64,000 bases of DNA, from positions 1,178,001-1,242,000 of the forward strand of contig NZ_JAEAGP010000001.1 of NCBI RefSeq assembly GCF_015999305.1, given 5' to 3'. Each line of letters opens with the position of its first letter. Position 1 is the stretch's first letter. Source of the DNA: Erythrobacter sp. YJ-T3-07 (GTDB taxonomy: Bacteria > Pseudomonadota > Alphaproteobacteria > Sphingomonadales > Sphingomonadaceae). Positions 9,585 through 18,453 of this stretch are shown here, piece after piece. A model generated the notes under the pieces. It searched no databases, was not told the origin of the DNA, and saw only the letters and a program-made list of their open reading frames with translations. A program made the translations under genes and the position numbers.

Positions 9585-9923
9585 TTAGCGGAACCGGTCG
9601 TGGTAGACCGCGACCACGCGGTTGGTGCGGGTGTTGATCAGCAGGATATCATTCCCGGCGCGCACGTAGATTGCGTTGCGACCGGGTGCTTTGAGGCCGC
9701 GCACCGTGCGGTAGTTGACCGACCGGTAGTTGGCCGCGCGGCTGCGATCGAACCGGTCGCCCTGATTGAAGCGCTGGTAGGCGCTCTTCTGGTGCGATTT
9801 GGCCGGTGCCTTGTAAGACTTGTGGATCTGATGGCTCTGAGGCCGCTGGTCCTTGGCCTGGGCGGCAACGGGCATGGCGATCATGCTGGCGGCGGCGAGG
9901 GCGAGGGGGAGTAGTCGCTTCAT
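9585..9923 (-). CDS. RcnB family periplasmic protein
   Basis: A 112-residue exported protein. A signal peptide (MKRLLPLALAAASMIAMPVAAQA) is followed by a basic, His/Gln/Ser-rich linker. The C-terminal RcnB-like segment contains YRTVRGLKAPGRNAIYVRAGNDILLINTRTNRVV, ending DRFR. RcnB in E. coli is a periplasmic protein linked to nickel/cobalt homeostasis, but most family members are uncharacterised, so a metal role is only inferred. Ribosome binding site AAGGAG precedes the start. It is inserted in opposite orientation between infB and rbfA, genes that are normally adjacent. Confidence 0.8.
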   Translation of the reverse strand: MKRLLPLALAAASMIAMPVAAQAKDQRPQSHQIHKSYKAPAKSHQKSAYQRFNQGDRFDRSRAANYRSVNYRTVRGLKAPGRNAIYVRAGNDILLINTRTNRVVAVYHDRFR

Positions 9924-10054
9924 CGTTCATCTCCTTAGCTTCTAACATGAACAAAATACACGAGCCGATCCGTTTGCTCCGTCCCGAAGTGTCGCGAGTT
10001 GTCGCGCCGGTCAGGCATTGAGCCCAAGGCGGAGCGGCCCTATGTGCGCATAGT

Positions 10055-10468
10055 ATGGCACGCCAGCAATTTTCAGCAGAACAGCAATCGGTCCGCGTCC
10101 TCAAGGTGGGCGAGCGGGTGCGGCACATCCTGTCCGAACTGCTCACCCGGGGCGAGGTGCATGACGAGACGCTGAGTGCGCACTCGGTCAGCGTCACGGA
10201 AGTGAAGATGACGCCCGATCTCAAGCACGCCAGCGTCTACGTAAAGCCGCTGCTGGGCGAGGACGAGGATGTCGTTGTCAAGGCGCTGCGCACCAATACC
10301 GCGTTCTTCCAGCGCGAAGTGGCCAAGCGCCTCGGCCTGAAATTCGCGCCCAAGCTGCAGTTCCGCCCCGACGAGAGCTTCGACGAGGCGGACCGTATCG
10401 AACGCCTGCTGAGCGACCCCAAGGTCGCGCGCGATCTGGACGACGATCCGGACGACGGGGAAGAGTAG
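10055..10468 (+). CDS. rbfA: ribosome-binding factor A
   Basis: A 137-residue RbfA, a KH-fold factor for late 30S maturation and 16S rRNA 5' end processing. It has the family's [18 protein letters not shown] N-terminal helix, [22 protein letters not shown] with the conserved P-DLkhA-VYv motif, and [25 protein letters not shown] near the end, followed by an acidic tail. Usually it directly follows infB; here it is separated by the small ORF, a repeat, a thioesterase and a reversed gene. It therefore must have its own promoter or depend on readthrough. Confidence 0.95.
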   Translation: MARQQFSAEQQSVRVLKVGERVRHILSELLTRGEVHDETLSAHSVSVTEVKMTPDLKHASVYVKPLLGEDEDVVVKALRTNTAFFQREVAKRLGLKFAPKLQFRPDESFDEADRIERLLSDPKVARDLDDDPDDGEE

Positions 10469-10491
10469 GCGGCCCCGCTGCGACACCGCCG

Positions 10492-11091
10492 ATGGCCAAG
10501 CTCTATTTCTACTACGCCAGCATGAATGCGGGGAAGAGCGCGCTGCTGCTGCAGACCGCGTTCAACTATCGCGAACGGGGCATGGACGTCTCGCTGTGGA
10601 CCGCCGCGGTCGATAATCGCCCGGCCTTCGGCGCGATCAACAGCCGGATCGGCCTGACCAGCGATGCGCACCGCTTTACCCCCGAAACCGACGTCGCCGC
10701 GCGCGTGCGTGAGGAGGCAGCGAGGCGCGGCCCTGCCGATCCCAAGCTCGCCTGCGTGCTGGTGGACGAGGCGCAGTTTCTGACCCGCGATCAGGTGTGG
10801 CAGCTCGCCCGCCTGACCGACCGGCACGATATTCCGGTGATCTGCTACGGGTTGCGGACAGATTTCCAAGGGCAGCTATGGTCCGGCTCGGCAGCGCTGC
10901 TGGGCATTGCCGACAAGCTCGTCGAGATGAAGGCGGTGTGCCACTGCGGACGCAAGGCGACGATGAACCAGCGCGTGGATGAAACCGGCGAGCCGGTGAC
11001 GCACGGCGCGCAGACCGAGATCGGCGGGAACGAGCGCTATGTTGCGGTGTGCCGGATGCACTTCGTTTCCGACCCCGCCGACCCCACATAG
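10492..11091 (+). CDS. tdk: thymidine kinase
   Basis: A 199-residue type II thymidine kinase phosphorylating thymidine in nucleotide salvage. The P-loop is ASMNAGKSA (residues 9-17). Walker B/lid is CVLVDEAQFLTRDQVW near 85-100. CYGLRTDFQGQLW is the family signature near 120. Zinc-site cysteines are in CHCGRKATMN and the C-terminal VAVCRMHF. It sits 23 bases after rbfA and 5 bases before the site-2 protease gene, so it is probably in the same transcript. Confidence 0.95.
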   Translation: MAKLYFYYASMNAGKSALLLQTAFNYRERGMDVSLWTAAVDNRPAFGAINSRIGLTSDAHRFTPETDVAARVREEAARRGPADPKLACVLVDEAQFLTRDQVWQLARLTDRHDIPVICYGLRTDFQGQLWSGSAALLGIADKLVEMKAVCHCGRKATMNQRVDETGEPVTHGAQTEIGGNERYVAVCRMHFVSDPADPT

Positions 11092-11096
11092 CGGGT

Positions 11097-11825
11097 ATGA
11101 CCGACACCCTCACTTTTGCCGCGCTGCTGATCCCGGCGCTAATTATCGCGATCGTGTGCCACGAGGTCGCGCATGGCTGGGTGGCGCGGCTGCTGGGCGA
11201 TACCACTGCCTATGATCGCGGGCGGCTGACGCTCAACCCGATCAAGCATGTCGATCCGGTCGGCACGCTGCTGGTACCGGGCTTCCTCGCGCTGGTCGGC
11301 GGGCCGATCTTCGGCTGGGCCAAGCCGGTGCCTGTGGTGCGCGGTCGGCTGAACAATCCGCGCTATGGCATGATGCTGGTCGCCGCCGCAGGGCCGCTGA
11401 CCAACCTGCTGCTTGCGCTGATCGGCGCGGTGCTGTTCGGCGTGGCCATGCCCGAGGGCGCGATGCTCGCGTCGAGCGATACCGGCCTGCCGCAGGTTAC
11501 CGGAGCGGACGGGGCGATCGCGCTGATCCCCAGTGCGCTGTTCTTCTTCATCCTGATCAACGTGTTCCTCGCCTTCTTCAACCTGCTGCCGATCCCGCCG
11601 TTCGACGGGTCTCACATTGTCGAAGGCCTGCTGCCGCGCAGCTGGGCGGTGTACTGGAACAAGCTGCAACAGGTCGGGATGATCCTGTTCGTGGTGCTGA
11701 TCGCGGTGGTGTGGGTGTTTCCCGATACCGGCATCATTTCCAACACCATCGGCCCGCCGGTCGAATGGATGCTGGAGCAATTCCTGCGCCTTGCCGATTG
11801 GGTTGCGGGTCAGACCCCCGCCTAG
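11097..11825 (+). CDS. site-2 protease family (M50) membrane metallopeptidase
   Basis: A 242-residue integral membrane zinc protease with about six hydrophobic segments. The zinc motif HEVAHG (HExxH) is near residue 22 in the first membrane helix. The second ligand lies in the NLLPIPPFDGSHI motif near 165-178, the NPDG-like signature of the family. It matches the short M50 homologues found in many alphaproteobacteria. Substrates are unknown. Start chosen at ATG 11097, five bases after the tdk stop; an upstream extension inside tdk is unlikely. Its stop overlaps the 3' end of the convergent glpD by four bases. Confidence 0.88.
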   Translation: MTDTLTFAALLIPALIIAIVCHEVAHGWVARLLGDTTAYDRGRLTLNPIKHVDPVGTLLVPGFLALVGGPIFGWAKPVPVVRGRLNNPRYGMMLVAAAGPLTNLLLALIGAVLFGVAMPEGAMLASSDTGLPQVTGADGAIALIPSALFFFILINVFLAFFNLLPIPPFDGSHIVEGLLPRSWAVYWNKLQQVGMILFVVLIAVVWVFPDTGIISNTIGPPVEWMLEQFLRLADWVAGQTPA

Positions 11826-13291
11826 GCGTCGAACCAGCGGGCGATGGCCGATCGGCCTGCTTCGTTCAGATGCAGGCCCAGCTTGCTGCGCCGCCACAGC
11901 ACATCCTCGCCGGTACGGGCGAATTCCACGTCGCGCAGGTATTGCAGTTCGGCTTCGAAGACGCCGGGTGCGATTTTTGCACCCAGCTCGCGCGGGGCCT
12001 CTTCGGTCCCGAAAATATGCTCGATCCGGGTGCCATAGGCGCGGACCAGCCGGGCGATGTCCTCGATCCGCATGTACTGCCTGAGCCACGCATGGCGCCG
12101 GACCATGGCGGCATGGCCCGCCACCGGCATGTCGCCGCCGGGCAGGGGAGCATCGTCGGTCCACGGCTTGCCCCCGACCGCGAGCTTTTCCAGAGCATGC
12201 TCGGCGAGCTTGCGGAAGGTGGTGATCTTGCCGCCGAAGACCGAGAGGATCGGCGCGCCGCCTTCGCCATCGACCTCGAACACGTAGTCGCGGGTGACTT
12301 CGGAGGCGCTGGCCGCCGCATCCTCGTACAGCGGGCGCACGCCCGAATAGCTCGACACGGCGTCCTCCGGGCGCACCTGCGTGGCGAGATATTCGTTCAC
12401 CGACGCGCAGATATAGGCGGCCTCGTCCTGACTGATCGTGACCTCGTTGGGGTCGCCTTGGAACGCCTCGTCGGTGGTGCCCAGCAGGGTGAAGTCCTGT
12501 TCGTAGGGGATCGCAAAGCAGATCCGCCCATCGCCGTTCTGGAAGATGTAGCAATGCGGCCCGTCCCACAACTTGGGCACGATCAGGTGGCTGCCCTTGA
12601 CCAGCCGCAGGTGGGCAGGGGTGTTGCGGTGGAGCGCGCGCTGCAACACCTGATCGACCCACGGCCCGGCGGCGTTGGCGACCATCCGCGCGCTGACTTG
12701 CGTTTCGCCAGCGGCATCGCGCAGAGTTGCGCGCCACATGTCGCCCTCGCGTGCCAGCCCGGTGCATTCGGTACGCGTGCGGATATCCGCGCCGCGCTCC
12801 TTCGCATCGACCGCGTTGAGCACGACCAGCCGCGAATCCTCGACCCAGCAGTCCGAATATTCGAACCCGCGTTCGAGAAAGGGCTTGAGGATCGCGGCGT
12901 GCGGCGGCTCTCGCAGGTTCACGCTCTTCGTCGGCGGGAGCAGCTTTCGCCCGCCGATATGGTCGTAGAGAAACAGGCCCAGCCGCAGCAGCCAGGCGGG
13001 GCGCAGGCCGGAATGGTGGGGGAGCACGAAGCGCATCGGCCAGATGATGTGCGGCGCGTTGCGCAGCAGCACCTCGCGCTCCTGCAAGCTCTCGCGCACC
13101 AGCCGGAACTCGTAATATTCGAGGTAGCGCAGGCCGCCGTGGACCAGCTTGGTGCTGGCGCTGGAGGTGTGCGCGGCGAGATCGTCTTTCTCCACCAGCA
13201 GCACCGACAGGCCGCGACCGGCCGCATCGCGGACGATGCCGGCGCCGTTGATGCCGCCACCGATCACGAGAAGGTCGAAAGGCTCGCTCAT
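11822..13291 (-). CDS. glpD: aerobic glycerol-3-phosphate dehydrogenase
   Basis: A 489-residue FAD-dependent membrane-associated enzyme oxidising glycerol 3-phosphate to dihydroxyacetone phosphate and passing electrons to quinone. FAD motif is LLVIGGGINGAGIVRDAAGRG near residues 7-27. Family signatures follow: SSASTKLVHGGLRYLEYYEFRLVRE, ANAAGPWVD and GGKITTFRKLAEHAL. The C-terminal DUF/GlpD helical domain is present. Start chosen at 13291, giving MSEPFDLLVIGGG; an in-frame extension to 13441 overlaps truB and is not family-like. It lies reversed between the M50 gene and truB. Confidence 0.94.
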   Translation of the reverse strand: MSEPFDLLVIGGGINGAGIVRDAAGRGLSVLLVEKDDLAAHTSSASTKLVHGGLRYLEYYEFRLVRESLQEREVLLRNAPHIIWPMRFVLPHHSGLRPAWLLRLGLFLYDHIGGRKLLPPTKSVNLREPPHAAILKPFLERGFEYSDCWVEDSRLVVLNAVDAKERGADIRTRTECTGLAREGDMWRATLRDAAGETQVSARMVANAAGPWVDQVLQRALHRNTPAHLRLVKGSHLIVPKLWDGPHCYIFQNGDGRICFAIPYEQDFTLLGTTDEAFQGDPNEVTISQDEAAYICASVNEYLATQVRPEDAVSSYSGVRPLYEDAAASASEVTRDYVFEVDGEGGAPILSVFGGKITTFRKLAEHALEKLAVGGKPWTDDAPLPGGDMPVAGHAAMVRRHAWLRQYMRIEDIARLVRAYGTRIEHIFGTEEAPRELGAKIAPGVFEAELQYLRDVEFARTGEDVLWRRSKLGLHLNEAGRSAIARWFDA

Positions 13292-13340
13292 ACACCTAAG
13301 CAATTGGCCTATCCGGCGCGGTTTGGCTAGGCGGGGTTTC

Positions 13341-14423
13341 GTGAACGACAAAGACAAGAAGATGCCGCCCTCGGGCTGGATCGTGCTCGACAAGCCGCGC
13401 GGAATGGGTTCGACCCAGGGCGTCAGCGCGGTGAAGCGCAACCTGCGCGAAGGGGGCTATGCCAAGACCAAGACCGGCCATGGCGGCACGCTCGACCCGC
13501 TGGCCGAAGGCGTGCTGCCGATCGCTTTGGGCGAGGCGACCAAGCTGGCAGGCCGCATGCTCGATGCGACCAAGACCTACGTCTTCACGATCCAGTTCGG
13601 GGAGGAGACCGACACGCTCGATACAGAGGGCGAGGTTGTGGCGCGCTCCAACCGCTTTCCTCCGCTGGCTGCGGTGGCTGGCGTGCTCGACCGCTTCACC
13701 GGCCCGATCGAGCAGGTGCCGCCTGCTTTTTCGGCGCTGAAGGTCGACGGCAAGCGTGCCTATGATCTGGCGAGGTCAGGGGAAGACGTCGAGCTGAAGG
13801 CGCGCAAGGTGACGATTCACGCCCTCGATTTCCACCGTCATGCTGAACTTGTTTCAGCATCCAGCCAGCCAACTGATACCTCTGAGCAGGATGAAGACTG
13901 GACCCCGAAACAAGTTCGGGGTGACGATCCTGAACTGGAATCCACCTTTCAGACCACCACCGGCCGCCCGGACCCGTTCGACCCGTCCGCACCGCTCGAA
14001 GTCGCCGAGAGCGTCACGCTGGAGGCGACGGTCAGCAAGGGCACCTATATCCGGTCCCTTGCACGGGATATCGCGCTGGCCCTTGGCACGCGGGGGCACG
14101 TTACCTACCTGAGGAGAACGCGTGCAGGCCCGTTCGCCGAGGAACAGGCGATTTCGCTGGACAAACTCAACGAAATCGGTAACGGCGCGCAGCTTCAAGA
14201 CCTACTCCTGCCGATAGAGGCGGGGCTGGACGACATCCCGGCCCTTTCCCTCGATCCGGAGCAAGCGCAGGCGGCCCGCCAGGGCCGGGTCCTTTCCGGA
14301 TTGCCCCACGCCGACGGGCTCTATTTCGCGAAATCGGGCAGCGTCCCGGTTGCGCTGGTGGAGATCGAAGGCGGCACGATGCGAATCGTGCGGGGTTTCA
14401 ACTTTCCAGATGTCGCGGAGTAG
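13341..14423 (+). CDS. truB: tRNA pseudouridine(55) synthase TruB with an in-frame repeat-derived insertion
   Basis: A 360-residue TruB, making pseudouridine 55 in tRNA. Conserved blocks are GWIVLDKPRGMGST (11-24), the catalytic GHGGTLDPLAEGVLP with Asp52, the YVFTIQFGEETDTLDTEGE segment, VPPAFSALKVDGKRAYDLAR, and SKGTYIRSLARDIALALGTRGHVTYLRRTRAGPF. Residues about 166-196 are foreign to the family and are encoded by a palindromic repeat at 13836-13926. It reads through in frame, so the core blocks on both sides stay in register. Start: GTG 13341 is preferred because it leaves a short family-like N-terminus; ATG 13362 is possible. Confidence 0.93.
   Translation: MNDKDKKMPPSGWIVLDKPRGMGSTQGVSAVKRNLREGGYAKTKTGHGGTLDPLAEGVLPIALGEATKLAGRMLDATKTYVFTIQFGEETDTLDTEGEVVARSNRFPPLAAVAGVLDRFTGPIEQVPPAFSALKVDGKRAYDLARSGEDVELKARKVTIHALDFHRHAELVSASSQPTDTSEQDEDWTPKQVRGDDPELESTFQTTTGRPDPFDPSAPLEVAESVTLEATVSKGTYIRSLARDIALALGTRGHVTYLRRTRAGPFAEEQAISLDKLNEIGNGAQLQDLLLPIEAGLDDIPALSLDPEQAQAARQGRVLSGLPHADGLYFAKSGSVPVALVEIEGGTMRIVRGFNFPDVAE
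13836..13926 (+). repeat. palindromic repeat element inserted in frame in truB
   Basis: Terminal inverted bases CGTCA (13836-13840) and TGACG (13922-13926) bound two hairpins. One is TGCTGAActtgtTTCAGCA (13841-13859) and the other ACCCCGAAacaagTTCGGGGT (about 13902-13922). Their loops contain cttgt and acaag, which are reverse complements. In the TruB frame it encodes AELVSASSQ ... WTPKQVRGDD; on the other strand it reads HPELVSGSS ... WMLKQVQHD. These peptides are the familiar read-throughs of a short palindromic element widespread in alphaproteobacterial genomes. The resemblance is from memory, not a search. Confidence 0.85.
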
Positions 14424-14428
14424 AATGA

Positions 14429-14698
14429 ATGTCGGTTACTGCCGAGCGCAAGCAAGAGATCATCAAGGACAACGCCCAGGGCAACAACGACACGGGCAGT
14501 CCCGAAGTGCAGGTCGCGATCCTGACCGAACGGATCCGCAACCTGACCGAGCACTTCAAGGATAACCACAAGGACAACCACTCGCGTCGTGGTCTCCTGA
14601 TGATGGTCAACAAGCGCCGCAACCTGCTCGCCTATCTCAAGAAGAAAGACGTCGAGCGGTACAACGCGCTGATCCAGAAGCTGGGTCTTCGCAAATAA
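14429..14698 (+). CDS. rpsO: 30S ribosomal protein S15
   Basis: An 89-residue S15, which binds the central domain of 16S rRNA. The sequence is diagnostic: [16 protein letters not shown] (residues 21-36), [36 protein letters not shown] and a C-terminal LIQKLGLRK. It starts five bases after the truB stop and is followed by a hairpin terminator and then pnp, the normal truB-rpsO-pnp order. Confidence 0.98.
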   Translation: MSVTAERKQEIIKDNAQGNNDTGSPEVQVAILTERIRNLTEHFKDNHKDNHSRRGLLMMVNKRRNLLAYLKKKDVERYNALIQKLGLRK

Positions 14699-14711
14699 GA
14701 GTTTTCTCGGA

Positions 14712-14742
14712 GGGGCGGCTCGAATGGGCCGCCCCTTCGTCT
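14712..14742 (+). terminator. rpsO terminator hairpin
   Basis: GGGGCGGC (14712-14719) pairs with GCCGCCCC (14728-14735) across an eight-base loop, followed by a short TTCGTCT run. It lies just after rpsO and before the pnp leader. The weak T-tract suggests partial termination or RNA processing between the two genes. Confidence 0.65.
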
Positions 14743-14872
14743 ATCCGTGCTCCTGCAATCCGGCAGGGCGCGGTCAACTGGGGCATATGAAGCGCCCCGC
14801 ACCGGACCGGGACGGTATCCCCGGCAGTAGGCCCCGCTGTGCAATAAGGCTGGCGGGTCAGAAGGATAATCA

Positions 14873-17203
14873 ATGTTCGATACGAAAACAGTCAGTCTGG
14901 AGTGGGGCGGAAAGACCCTCACTCTGGAAACCGGTCGCATTGCCCGTCAGGCCGACGGCGCCGTGCTGGCCACCTATGGCGAAACCGTGGTGCTGTGCGC
15001 CGTCACCGCCGCCAAGAAGGTGAAGGAAGGGCAGGATTTCTTCCCCCTTACCGTCAACTACCAGGAAAAGTTCTCCGCCGCCGGGCGCATCCCGGGCGGC
15101 TTCTTCAAGCGTGAAGCGCGTCCGACCGAAAAGGAAACGCTGGTTTCGCGCCTGATCGACCGCCCCGTGCGGCCGCTGTTCCCCGAAGGTTTCTATAACG
15201 AAATCAACGTGATCGCGCAGGTTCTCAGCTTCGATGGCGAGACCGAGCCCGATATCGTTGCGATGATCGCGGCCTCGGCTGCGCTGACCATCAGCGGCGT
15301 GCCCTTCATGGGCCCGATCGCCTCGGCACGCGTCGGCTTCCGCAATGGCGAATACGAACTGAACCCGACCCAGAGCGCCGCTCTGGACGACGAAGGTCGC
15401 CTCGACCTGGTCGTCGCCGCGACCAATGACGCGGTGATGATGGTCGAATCCGAAGCCAAGGAACTGACCGAGGAAGAAATGCTCGGCGCGGTCATGTTCG
15501 CGCATGACGAATGCCGCAAGGTCATCGGTGCGATCATCGAGCTGGCCGAGCAGGCCGCCAAGGATCCGTGGGAACTCGCCTCGGGCGACGACCACGCCGA
15601 CATGAAGTCCGCGATCAAGCAGATGATCGGCGACGACATCGCCAAGGCTTACAAGCTGACCGACAAGTCCGCCCGTTCGGACGCGCTCAACGAAGCGCGC
15701 GAGAAGGTGAAGGCCCACTATTCGAGCGAAGAGTTCGACGGCCAGCAGAAGATGACCGCGATCAAGCTGGTCAAGAAGCTGGAAAGCGAGATCGTTCGCG
15801 GCGCCATCCTCAAGGACGGCCAGCGGATCGACGGGCGCAAGCTCGACGAGGTTCGCCCGATCGAAGCGATCGTGGGTCTGCTGCCTCGCACGCACGGTTC
15901 CTCGCTGTTCACGCGCGGTGAAACGCAGGCGATCTGCACCACCACGCTGGGCACCAAGGATGCCGAGCAGATGATCGACGGGCTCGAAGGCCTCTCGTAC
16001 AACCACTTCATGCTGCACTACAACTTCCCGCCCTACTCGGTCGGCGAAGTGGGTCGCTTCGGCTTCACCGGCCGTCGCGAGATCGGCCACGGCAAGCTCG
16101 CATGGCGCGCGCTGCACCCCGTGCTGCCGAGCCATGAAGACTTCCCGTACACGATCCGCGTCCTGTCCGACATCACCGAGTCCAACGGCTCGTCCTCGAT
16201 GGCGACGGTTTGCGGTGGCTGTCTGTCGATGATGGACGCAGGCGTTCCGATCGAGCGTCCCGTCTCGGGCATCGCGATGGGCCTGATCCTCGAAGGCGAC
16301 GACTACGCCGTCCTGTCGGACATCCTGGGTGACGAAGATCACCTCGGCGACATGGACTTCAAGGTCGCGGGTTCGGAAAACGGCATCACCTCGCTCCAGA
16401 TGGACATCAAGGTTGCCGGGATCACGCAGGAAATCATGACCAAGGCGCTCGAACAGGCGAAGGCCGGCCGTGCGCACATCCTTGGTGAAATGACCAAGGC
16501 GCTGGGCTCGGCGCGCACCGGCGTGTCCAAGCACGCTCCGCGCATCGAGACGATGCAGATCGACAAGTCGAAGATCCGTGACGTCATCGGCACGGGCGGC
16601 AAGGTGATCCGCGAGATCGTCGCCGAAACCGGCGCCAAGGTCGACATCGACGACGAAGGCGTGATCAAGATCTCGTCTAGCAATGCCGACGAAATCGAAG
16701 CCGCGCGCAAGTGGATCGAAGGCATCGTCGAGGAAGCCGAAGTCGGCAAGATCTACACCGGCAAGGTCGTCAACATCGTCGATTTCGGTGCGTTCGTGAA
16801 CTTCATGGGTGGCAAGGACGGCCTCGTCCACGTCTCCGAAATGAAGAACGAGCGGGTCGAGAAGCCGACCGACGTCGTGTCCGAAGGGCAGGAAGTGAAG
16901 GTCAAGGTCCTCGAGATCGACCAGCGCGGCAAGGTTCGCCTTTCGATGCGCGTCGTCGACCAGGAAACCGGCGAAGAGCTCGAAGATACCCGTCCGCCGC
17001 GTGAAAAGCGCGAAGGTGGCGGTGATCGCGGGCCCCGTGGTGACCGTGGCGGCGATCGTCGCGGTGGCCGTGGCGGTCGTGGCGGCGGCGGTGGCCGTGG
17101 TCGCGATGGCGAGCGTGGCGGTGATCGCGGTGACAAGGGCGGCGACAACGGGGGCGGCGACGGCCCCGCGCACATGCCCGCCTTCCTGCGCGACGACGAC
17201 TAA
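14873..17203 (+). CDS. pnp: polyribonucleotide nucleotidyltransferase (PNPase)
   Basis: A 776-residue phosphorolytic 3'-5' exoribonuclease. Two RNase PH domains are present: residues about 10-145 with [24 protein letters not shown], and about 320-545 with the catalytic [19 protein letters not shown] and [13 protein letters not shown]. The helical linker lies between. KH ([12 protein letters not shown], about 570) and S1 domains ([31 protein letters not shown], about 625-690) follow. The last 65 residues are a Gly/Arg/Asp-rich RGG-type tail ending [10 protein letters not shown]. The start follows a 130-base leader after rpsO. Confidence 0.97.
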   Translation: MFDTKTVSLEWGGKTLTLETGRIARQADGAVLATYGETVVLCAVTAAKKVKEGQDFFPLTVNYQEKFSAAGRIPGGFFKREARPTEKETLVSRLIDRPVRPLFPEGFYNEINVIAQVLSFDGETEPDIVAMIAASAALTISGVPFMGPIASARVGFRNGEYELNPTQSAALDDEGRLDLVVAATNDAVMMVESEAKELTEEEMLGAVMFAHDECRKVIGAIIELAEQAAKDPWELASGDDHADMKSAIKQMIGDDIAKAYKLTDKSARSDALNEAREKVKAHYSSEEFDGQQKMTAIKLVKKLESEIVRGAILKDGQRIDGRKLDEVRPIEAIVGLLPRTHGSSLFTRGETQAICTTTLGTKDAEQMIDGLEGLSYNHFMLHYNFPPYSVGEVGRFGFTGRREIGHGKLAWRALHPVLPSHEDFPYTIRVLSDITESNGSSSMATVCGGCLSMMDAGVPIERPVSGIAMGLILEGDDYAVLSDILGDEDHLGDMDFKVAGSENGITSLQMDIKVAGITQEIMTKALEQAKAGRAHILGEMTKALGSARTGVSKHAPRIETMQIDKSKIRDVIGTGGKVIREIVAETGAKVDIDDEGVIKISSSNADEIEAARKWIEGIVEEAEVGKIYTGKVVNIVDFGAFVNFMGGKDGLVHVSEMKNERVEKPTDVVSEGQEVKVKVLEIDQRGKVRLSMRVVDQETGEELEDTRPPREKREGGGDRGPRGDRGGDRRGGRGGRGGGGGRGRDGERGGDRGDKGGDNGGGDGPAHMPAFLRDDD

Positions 17204-17222
17204 GTCTCTCGCCAGAGAACAT

Positions 17223-17265
17223 AAAAAAGGCTGCGGGAGCATTGCTTCCGCAGCCTTTTTTCTTT
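17223..17265 (+). terminator. strong Rho-independent terminator after pnp
   Basis: GGCTGCGGGAGC (17229-17240) and GCTTCCGCAGCC (17244-17255) form a 12-base stem (one G-T pair) with a three-base loop, flanked by an A-run and followed by TTTTTTCTTT. It is near-symmetric and could work in both directions. Confidence 0.92.
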
Positions 17266-17325
17266 GCGCCTGACTTGAAGCGCTGGCATTTGCCGGAGGT
17301 GTCGCACGTCGTCCCAGAAGAATCG

Positions 17326-18378
17326 GTGAACCCGAAATCACCCGGCGCTGCGCGCCGTTTCGTCTCTCGCCTTCCGCTCGCGCGCAATCGCCCGTGGATC
17401 GGCTACGGTGTCGCCTTGCTGCTGACCTTCGTCGCGTGGGTGATCCGGTACGTCATCGGCGACGGGCTGCCGCCGGGCTTCCCCTATCTCACATTTTTTC
17501 CTGCCGTCATCGTCACCGCCTTCTTCTTCGGAGTGGGGCCTGGGACGGTGTGCGCCGTGCTGTGCGGAATGCTGTCGTGGTTCTTCTTCATCGCGCCTTT
17601 CGGCAGCTTCGAACTGCATTTCGGTTCCGCGCTGGCGCTCGGCTTCTACATCTTCATCGTCTCGGTCGATATCACGCTGATCCACTGGATGCAGGTCGCC
17701 AATCGCGATCTCGATGCGGAGCGCCGCCGCAGTATTGCGCTGAAGGACAATACCGAAGTGCTTTTCAGGGAGTTGCAGCACCGCGTCGGCAACAATCTGC
17801 AGATGGTCGGTTCGCTCATCTCGCTGCAGAAGAACCGTATGACCGACGAGGGCGCGCGCGCCGCGCTGGACGAGGCATCGCGGCGGCTTGGCCTCGTCGG
17901 CCGCATCCAGCGCCAGCTTTACGATCCTGCGGGCGCACAGGTGAGCCTGGCGGCCTATATCGACCAGATCTGCCGTGATGTGATCGCGGCGTCCGGCCGC
18001 ACCGGGCTGGGATATGAATTCATCGCCAGTGCGGACACCGTGCTGCCGCCCGACAAGGCGATCCCCACCGCGCTGGTCGTGGCAGAAGCGCTCAACAATG
18101 CGATCGAGCACGGCTTCGGATCGCGTGAGGGCGGGCTGATCGTGGTCACCGTCGCGCCCTTCGAAGGCGGCACCGAGGTGATCGTGGCCGATGACGGGGT
18201 GGGGCTGCCCGAAGGCTTCGACCTGGCGCGTGCCGAAAGTCTGGGGCTGAAAATCGCACGCACTCTGGCGCAATCGCTTGGCGGGCGTTTTACCATGGCC
18301 GCAGCGCCGGTGGGCCCCGGCACGGTCGCGCGGCTGGAGATCGACGCGCCGCTCGTCGGGCCCGCCGCGATCGACTGA
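17326..18378 (+). CDS. sensor histidine kinase, HisKA_2/HWE-like with DUF4118 membrane domain
   Basis: A 350-residue membrane kinase. Residues about 20-125 hold four hydrophobic segments matching the DUF4118 four-helix sensor region. The phospho-acceptor box ELQHRVGNNLQ places His at about residue 152, and the following RLGLVGRIQRQLYDP is typical of HisKA_2 kinases used in alphaproteobacterial light and general stress signalling. The ATPase domain has NNAIEHGF, ADDGVGLPEG and GLKIARTLAQSLGGRF. No response regulator is adjacent, so the partner is unknown. Start GTG 17326 is chosen because the in-frame ATG at 17242 lies inside the pnp terminator. Confidence 0.87.
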   Translation: MNPKSPGAARRFVSRLPLARNRPWIGYGVALLLTFVAWVIRYVIGDGLPPGFPYLTFFPAVIVTAFFFGVGPGTVCAVLCGMLSWFFFIAPFGSFELHFGSALALGFYIFIVSVDITLIHWMQVANRDLDAERRRSIALKDNTEVLFRELQHRVGNNLQMVGSLISLQKNRMTDEGARAALDEASRRLGLVGRIQRQLYDPAGAQVSLAAYIDQICRDVIAASGRTGLGYEFIASADTVLPPDKAIPTALVVAEALNNAIEHGFGSREGGLIVVTVAPFEGGTEVIVADDGVGLPEGFDLARAESLGLKIARTLAQSLGGRFTMAAAPVGPGTVARLEIDAPLVGPAAID

Positions 18379-18453
18379 CGCGCATATGCGCAGGGCCGCG
18401 AAGGCTTTGCCGCCGCGGCCCCTGACAATTGCCAATGCCTGTTCGGCGCCGGA

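Noticed and set aside
13696..13992. 98-residue minus-strand ORF with HPELVSGSS and WMLKQVQHD
   Set aside because: It is the antisense read-through of the palindromic element inside truB, not a gene.
17242..17325. N-terminal extension of the sensor kinase from ATG 17242
   Set aside because: The ATG lies inside the loop and stem of the pnp terminator and has no free ribosome binding site. GTG 17326 gives a normal N-terminus.
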